Made by a program: the position numbers and the translations under genes. A DNA stretch of 64,000 nt from Sclerotinia nivalis (lineage: Eukaryota; Ascomycota; Leotiomycetes; Helotiales; Sclerotiniaceae): contig JAPEIS010000015.1 of NCBI GenBank assembly GCA_029531795.1, positions 1,488,001 through 1,552,000 of the forward strand, read 5' to 3'. Below are positions 59,104 through 64,000 of this stretch, piece after piece (positions within the stretch are counted from its first letter, which is position 1; each line of letters begins with the position of its first letter). Below the pieces are notes generated by a model that ran no database searches, was not told where the DNA came from, and saw nothing but the letters and a program-made list of their open reading frames with translations.

Positions 59104-61276
59104 ATTACCTTTATCTCATACCCACGTACCTATGCATTTTAAAGCATGTGATGGCAAGTGGCGAGGCAATGGAGGGACAGTTGGGAGTAAGGAAACATAC
59201 CGTGGTCTGATCCAACGAACATGACCTAATGGATGGATGGACGGAAAAATGGATGGATGGATGAGGATAAATGGATGGATAGATGGATAGATGTTTGTTG
59301 TTAACATGAAACAAACCTAAATTCATCAAATCATCATATTCAAATCTCTATCTCACTTTTATTTTGAAGTTCCCATACCTAGATTTACCCGAGATTTTCT
59401 TTCTATTTAATCCAATATCAATATCATTTTTAAATACCTTTTTTTTATTTGTATAACAAGCGGATAATCAACTTTCTATAGTAAGTATTTTATAGTAAGT
59501 ATTCTACAATAATCATATACAGTAGTCATATATAGTAACTATATAAAAACGATCTTACATTCTCTGTCATTGGTGGTTGTATGTGTGTGTGTGCGAGTGT
59601 GTATATCTCGCACCTCTTATACGTCTAGACTATATATCATGATATAGTTAGCATATTGTCTGGTTCGGGGTTCTTTGCTTTGCTAGTTATACTAGCTATA
59701 CTATAATATGATATACTATATTGTGTTGTGTTGTGTTGTGTTGTTCATAAACCATAAATCAGTCCATACAGTACAAACCCGACATAACTCATAATCTCAT
59801 CCCAACCATCAAGCAGCGAGTGGCAATCGCGACAGTACATCACATCGAATGAATTCGGCTAGGATTGCATTTCCATTCATGTTTCATGTTTTCGTCTCCA
59901 TTCATACATACCATTCATACATACCATTCATACATACTATTGATACTATTACGAATTTCGAATTTCTACCCCTAGCACACATGAAACATGAACCCCTAGT
60001 CAACATGAAATATGAAACATGAAATGCACACCCTCGAGTGTAACTGTCTTCCCCATCCCCATAATCTTTGGTCTACTAGGTATGGATGGACTATGGTTTT
60101 GTAAGATGGTGACGTGTTGATTTATAAGTTGTTGTTTGCAGGTGCCGTGCAGTTTCAAGCTCAAGCTGCAGCTGCAGCTGCGGCTGCAGCTCAACTTCGA
60201 GTTCTAGCTTTAGCTCAAATTCTAGCTCTAGCTCTGGTTCGAGTTCCAATCCGATAATGAGACAATGGGGATTAGCTAGTGGAGTACTGAGGTCATGGAT
60301 GAGAGGTAGATAGTAGGTAGCTCGATAAGGTAAAAAAAAGTATAAAATTCATTGATATTGATATGGATCATATGCACTGGAATACTTAATACCGAATACC
60401 CCATTCGCGAGTTATTTAATAATTTCAATAGTTTTTTTTAAATGTAAGGAATGGAATACTAATATATACACATATATGAATACGAGTAGACCCGATCGAA
60501 GATCGAAATTCCAAAACAACAACATGCATAAGAAGCCGACAAAAAATTTCATATGGTATGGTATAAAGAGAAAACCTCCATCCCATTGTACGGGCCATGA
60601 AGAACAAGGTATAAATCAAATGCCAACCACCATACACAACAAGTAACATGATTGGAAGAAAGACAAGACATGATCCGCCCAATCCTAGCTCCAGCTCCAA
60701 AACAGTTTGATAGATGCTAAAGATGAACAGATGAACAGATAAATGGGTGACCATGATCCATGACCCTAATATGCCAGATAGAGATGATATGCACCAAACC
60801 AAAAAGCCAAAAAGCCAAACCAATCTTTTGTCATGGGGTTCGTGAAAATATATCGTAACGTAGAGTAGTGATCGTAAGAAGTATGAGATTCGTGATGAGA
60901 TTCGATGAGATCTGATGAGATTGATCGAATACATAAATCATAACAATCGAGATATTCGACAAGCTGACAGATATATGTACAAAAGAGAGAATTAAGGTAA
61001 CCGACCGAAGATCAGATGGAAAAGACGTTGACATAAACTTTGAACTATATCCATGGTGATCCGCTCAAAATCAGGAGGTATCCAGGTGGCTATGCTACTC
61101 AAGGATGCTAGGCCTACTTTTTCGGCCTCGATAACTTCAGCTGCACCTGGCATCATTAATCCCTACCCATGAAACATTGTGGCGATAATATACGCACAGC
61201 CGAAGTCATTTATTCATTCTTCAATTCAAATATCATTCCTCCTCTTATCCCAAGAGAAAGAAGTTCATCATCAATC
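59104..61276. other. Intergenic region with simple repeats
   Basis: TGGATGGA repeats at 59229-59290, GTGTGTGT at 59583-59600, TGTGT repeats at 59724-59742, CATTCATACATAC repeats at 59903-59940 and the AGCTGC/AGCTCT tract listed next. The 169-codon hydrophobic minus-strand frame at 60425-60934 lacks family resemblance. No RNA gene seen. Confidence 0.45.
60155..60245. repeat. AGCTGC/AGCTCT hexamer-like tract
   Basis: A run of AGCTCA, AGCTGC, AGCTCT and AGTTCT-like units containing many overlapping AGCT/PstI-like CTGCAG palindromes. Non-coding on both strands. Confidence 0.8.
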
Positions 61277-62221
61277 TCAATAAGGATTAACATAAGCATA
61301 TCCCGGCGTAGGAGCATATTGTGGAGCACCCCCCCTCGAGTTCCTTGGTGGATTTTGTGCAGGCGGCATATGTGGACCTGCTGGGGGTGGCGGTGCAGTC
61401 ATCGGTCTATTCCTCCCTTCAACCCTCAAACTATCTCTCCTCTGTCTATCGGCATGTCTTTCTCTGTCGTTTGCAGGCGTTCCAATCCTCCTCTGTTCCC
61501 TCCTTCTATCTCTTTCCCTTTCTTCTCCCCCATCCGAAACAGCAGGTGTAGATCCTCTCTGCGGTCCAGGCTCACTCAATCTCACTTTCCTTCCTCCACC
61601 TCCTAGCGCCGATAAAGGTGGATCGCGTACCCCAGGTTCTTCATCGCTCGGTAAACTTAGTTCAACCAGGCTGAAGAAATACTCGAGGACTTCGGGGTAA
61701 CGTTGTACGCTTGCGCGCCAATCTTCGTCGATGCCGCGTTTGAGTTCGGAATCAGCGAGGGCGACTTCAGAAGGGTGTGGCCGCGCGTTGTAGTAGTAGG
61801 CTGCTCGTTCGGTTATGCGGTGTATTTGAGCGGCGTGTTCGTCTTTGCGGCGAGTTGTGAGCACGCTGAAGTAGGAGAGTATGTAATCTTGGGCGTGGCC
61901 GCGGACCCAGGTTCTGTTTGTGAAGAAGGTTAATTGTTTATTGCTGTGGAGGTAATTGATTGATCCATGTAAATGATAATGAGAGGATAAGAGTATAAGT
62001 ATATGAACAGGAGGGGTACAAGAGTGAGAGGGGGAAAGGGAGAGACTGTACCTTATATCATTATAAACACTAGTCATCATTCTCTGTTCAGCCTGCCTCA
62101 CAGCGACGGTAAGGCCATTGGCCTCGCACTCGCATTTTGCGATGGCTGGCTGAGAACATATTGCGCAATCTGGATCCATGATCTTGACGTTTTTGTTGTT
62201 CCTAGCGTTCTTGATTAACAT
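61277..62221 (-). CDS. Conserved-looking fungal protein with Pro/Arg-rich tail, function unknown
   Basis: Exons 62221-62052 and 61913-61277 (GTACAG donor, AAACAG acceptor), 268 aa if started at 62221; Met15 (62179), giving DPDCAICSQPAIAKCECEAN, is the more usual-looking start. The N-terminus has four to five Cys in a short span, possibly zinc-binding. It continues into a helical domain (EQRMMTSVYNDIRTWVRGHA, QDYILSYFSVLTTRRKDEHA, DWRASVQRYPEVLEYFFSLV). From about residue 165 the tail is disordered: RERDRRREQRR, then MTAPPPPAGPHMPPAQNPP, ending PTPGYAYVNPY. I do not assign a function; the short Cys-rich head plus basic tail could suit a nucleic-acid partner but that is a guess. Confidence 0.75.
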   Translation of the reverse strand: MLIKNARNNKNVKIMDPDCAICSQPAIAKCECEANGLTVAVRQAEQRMMTSVYNDIRYSLSLSPSHSCTPPVHILILLSSHYHLHGSINYLHSNKQLTFFTNRTWVRGHAQDYILSYFSVLTTRRKDEHAAQIHRITERAAYYYNARPHPSEVALADSELKRGIDEDWRASVQRYPEVLEYFFSLVELSLPSDEEPGVRDPPLSALGGGGRKVRLSEPGPQRGSTPAVSDGGEERERDRRREQRRIGTPANDRERHADRQRRDSLRVEGRNRPMTAPPPPAGPHMPPAQNPPRNSRGGAPQYAPTPGYAYVNPY

Positions 62222-64000
62222 TATGAAGGGGTATCATCTGATGTGGATGAGGGGTAATGGACAAATAAAGAAAGCTAGTATTGAAGTGAAGAGAAGTGAA
62301 AGAGGTGGTTAGGTGAGGGAGTATTGAGGCTCAAAGAGAAGGGAGTATATGCATATATGAGGAGAGAAAGAAGAGTAAATGTTTCGGGATCAGGGAGGTC
62401 GGAAGTAATTGAAAGAGGATTGGAGGGGGCAAGATGATCCCATAGTATGTGGTGGGTAAGAGTATGGGGACGAACGGTGAGGTATCGTACTGTATGTATG
62501 TATGTATGTAGGTAATAGGTACTGACAAGACGGAAGTCGAGATCTTGGGGGAATGGGGAAACCTATCCAAATATCGTATCCTTTGGCTCGCTGGCTTGCT
62601 TTTGCAGTGCAGTTCGTGTGGGGTAAAGTTTGGAAATGATATTCGAATCAATTGAAATGATCTTAAAGTTAAACTAACCTTTTATAAGTGTATTCCCCTC
62701 TCAGCTCCCCTCTTCGGTTTGATGCAGCGAGTCTGGATCGTAGGACAAGAAACGAGACGAGACGACAATATATTATGCTATGCTTGCTTGCTGGCTCCGG
62801 AACTGTAGATTTCCACGATAGAAAGATCACGCTACGCAAATTTCTGCACCATTCAAAATGAAGATTAGAATAAAATGTATGTTGAGGTGTTAAGGAAATC
62901 AAAACAAAAAGACCCCACGACTAACAATGCTGGTATCGTAAATCGTAAGATATGGTATGGTATGGTATGGTATGGTAGTAGATGTGTACGAGGGGGAAAG
63001 GCTAAGTAAGGTATGTACTGAGTAACGGACGGAAGATGGGAAAGATGGTTTGGTTAGATGTGATGGGATAGGAAGAGACGGGTAGTTGGCATGGAAGAAC
63101 GGCAGTTCTTCTTTGGAATTCAGACGACAAGAAACGTTACGGAGATTTGACAACAAAAAATGCGCAATGGGAAGGACGAGTGAGGAGGAGTGAGGAGGAG
63201 GAGGAGGAGGGAAAAAAGTGAGATGTCGTTATTAGAAAGATGTGCAAGCTTGTCTGCAAGTTCGGCGTGTCGGTTGATGGTGGTGGTCGTGCGTGTGTTT
63301 CTAATTTTTTTGAGTGGGGAAGAACTTGGGTGAGAATCGTAAGGTGCATGAAGAAAAGGCATGAATAGAAGCTTAAGAGGATTAACTTACTCTGTAGCTA
63401 CCTAATCCCTCGGTATAGAACTGTATGTACACCTAACTCAGACTTAGCTTTACTGCATACCGAACATTATGAGTATACTACTACTTATCACCACTTATTC
63501 CTTACCACCTTTTTACCCTTTGACTATATGATCACCTACCATCTACCTGGAAAAAAAGATTAACTTGTACGGAGTACCACCTCACACAATCGGCGCACCC
63601 AGAAACTACCAACGCAGAGTGGCATATGTGGATCATACGCGAGAGGCGAGAAGATATCCTCCAAAACCTAAGATAGAGTAGGGCATGATTTGATTATTTG
63701 ATGATTTGATGATTTGACTACATTTGGTTTGATTACACACCTACTCTATACCAACTCCGGAAAAAGACTGTGAGGTAAATCATCCTGATTAGTAGTAGGT
63801 TGATTCATATATAGTAATTGTTCTTCAAATAAGCATTCTGTAGCCTATAGGTAGGTAAGTGTACCAAGTGTTGACATTTCAGCGGAGTGCGCAAGTTGTC
63901 GTGGCTCGAATGCTTTGATGTGAGTTGCATCTCGTGGTTAGAGAACTACAAGCCAAATGCATGGATTGTTGGTCACGATGATGATATCCGGTTGGGTAGA
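62222..64000. other. Upstream and intergenic DNA to the window edge
   Basis: Short tandem runs: TATG (62491-62510), GGTATGGTATGGTA (62952-62975), GAGGAG (63180-63210) and GATGATTT (63688-63715). Open frames are below 110 codons and not recognisable. A gene may start beyond the right edge. Confidence 0.4.

Noticed and set aside
60228..60260. GGTTCGAGTTCC resembling a tRNA T-loop (B box)
   Set aside because: No A box, acceptor stem or anticodon stem at the right distances; part of a simple repeat.
60425..60934. 169-codon hydrophobic minus-strand open frame
   Set aside because: AT-rich, no family wording, hydrophobicity as expected from T-rich codons; no intron or start context support.

Overview
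The window is nuclear DNA of a filamentous ascomycete (Pezizomycotina). Its genes carry short introns (mostly 45-120 bp, one about 380 bp) with GTATGT/GTAAGT donors and CTAAC/CTGAC-like branch sites. It holds core eukaryotic genes (ALG1, RPB5, NCL1, tubulin cofactor D, UBC7, BFR1), filamentous-fungal families (Pth11-like receptor, thiolase-like protein) and decayed transposons with C-to-T nonsense changes typical of RIP. AT-rich intergenic DNA and the gene set would suit a Leotiomycete such as the Botrytis/Sclerotinia group, but that placement is inference. There is no sign of a virus, plasmid, CRISPR array, rRNA or convincing tRNA.

Layout. 0-3 kb: the end of a RIP-mutated Fot1/pogo transposon, dispersed repeats and a decayed gene. 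3.9-17 kb: a small spliced unknown gene (+), UBC7-type E2 (-), a duplicated decayed segment, an eight-exon thiolase-like gene (-), a membrane protein (-) and ALG1 (-). 18-20 kb: a His-rich zinc transporter of the MSC2/ZnT7 type (+), divergent from ALG1. 20.6-29.7 kb: a gene-poor accessory block with a DUF3435-type remnant, a solo transposon terminus, ankyrin fragments, a 109-bp LINE stub with 15-bp target-site duplication, and a glycosyltransferase-like gene killed by six in-frame stops.

30-45 kb: Pth11-like receptor (-), acetamidase/formamidase (-) divergent from tubulin cofactor D (+), JMJD5-type JmjC protein (-) convergent with it, a 208-bp MITE, and a class II aldolase/adducin protein (+). 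48-49 kb: an alpha/beta hydrolase with one frameshift. 51-62 kb: NCL1/Trm4 tRNA methyltransferase (-), a small unknown gene (-), RPB5 (-) divergent from BFR1 (+), and an unknown Pro/Arg-rich protein (-). The rest is intergenic sequence with micro- and minisatellites.

The intact genes are mostly unrelated housekeeping functions: translation and tRNA modification (NCL1, BFR1), transcription (RPB5), ER quality control and glycosylation (UBC7, ALG1, zinc supply by MSC2-like) and tubulin folding. I see no biosynthetic cluster and no convincing new defence or mobile system. The most informative signals are the mutational scars and the miniature or truncated elements. All gene models were spliced by eye; each gives a closed reading frame with codon arithmetic that adds up unless stated.
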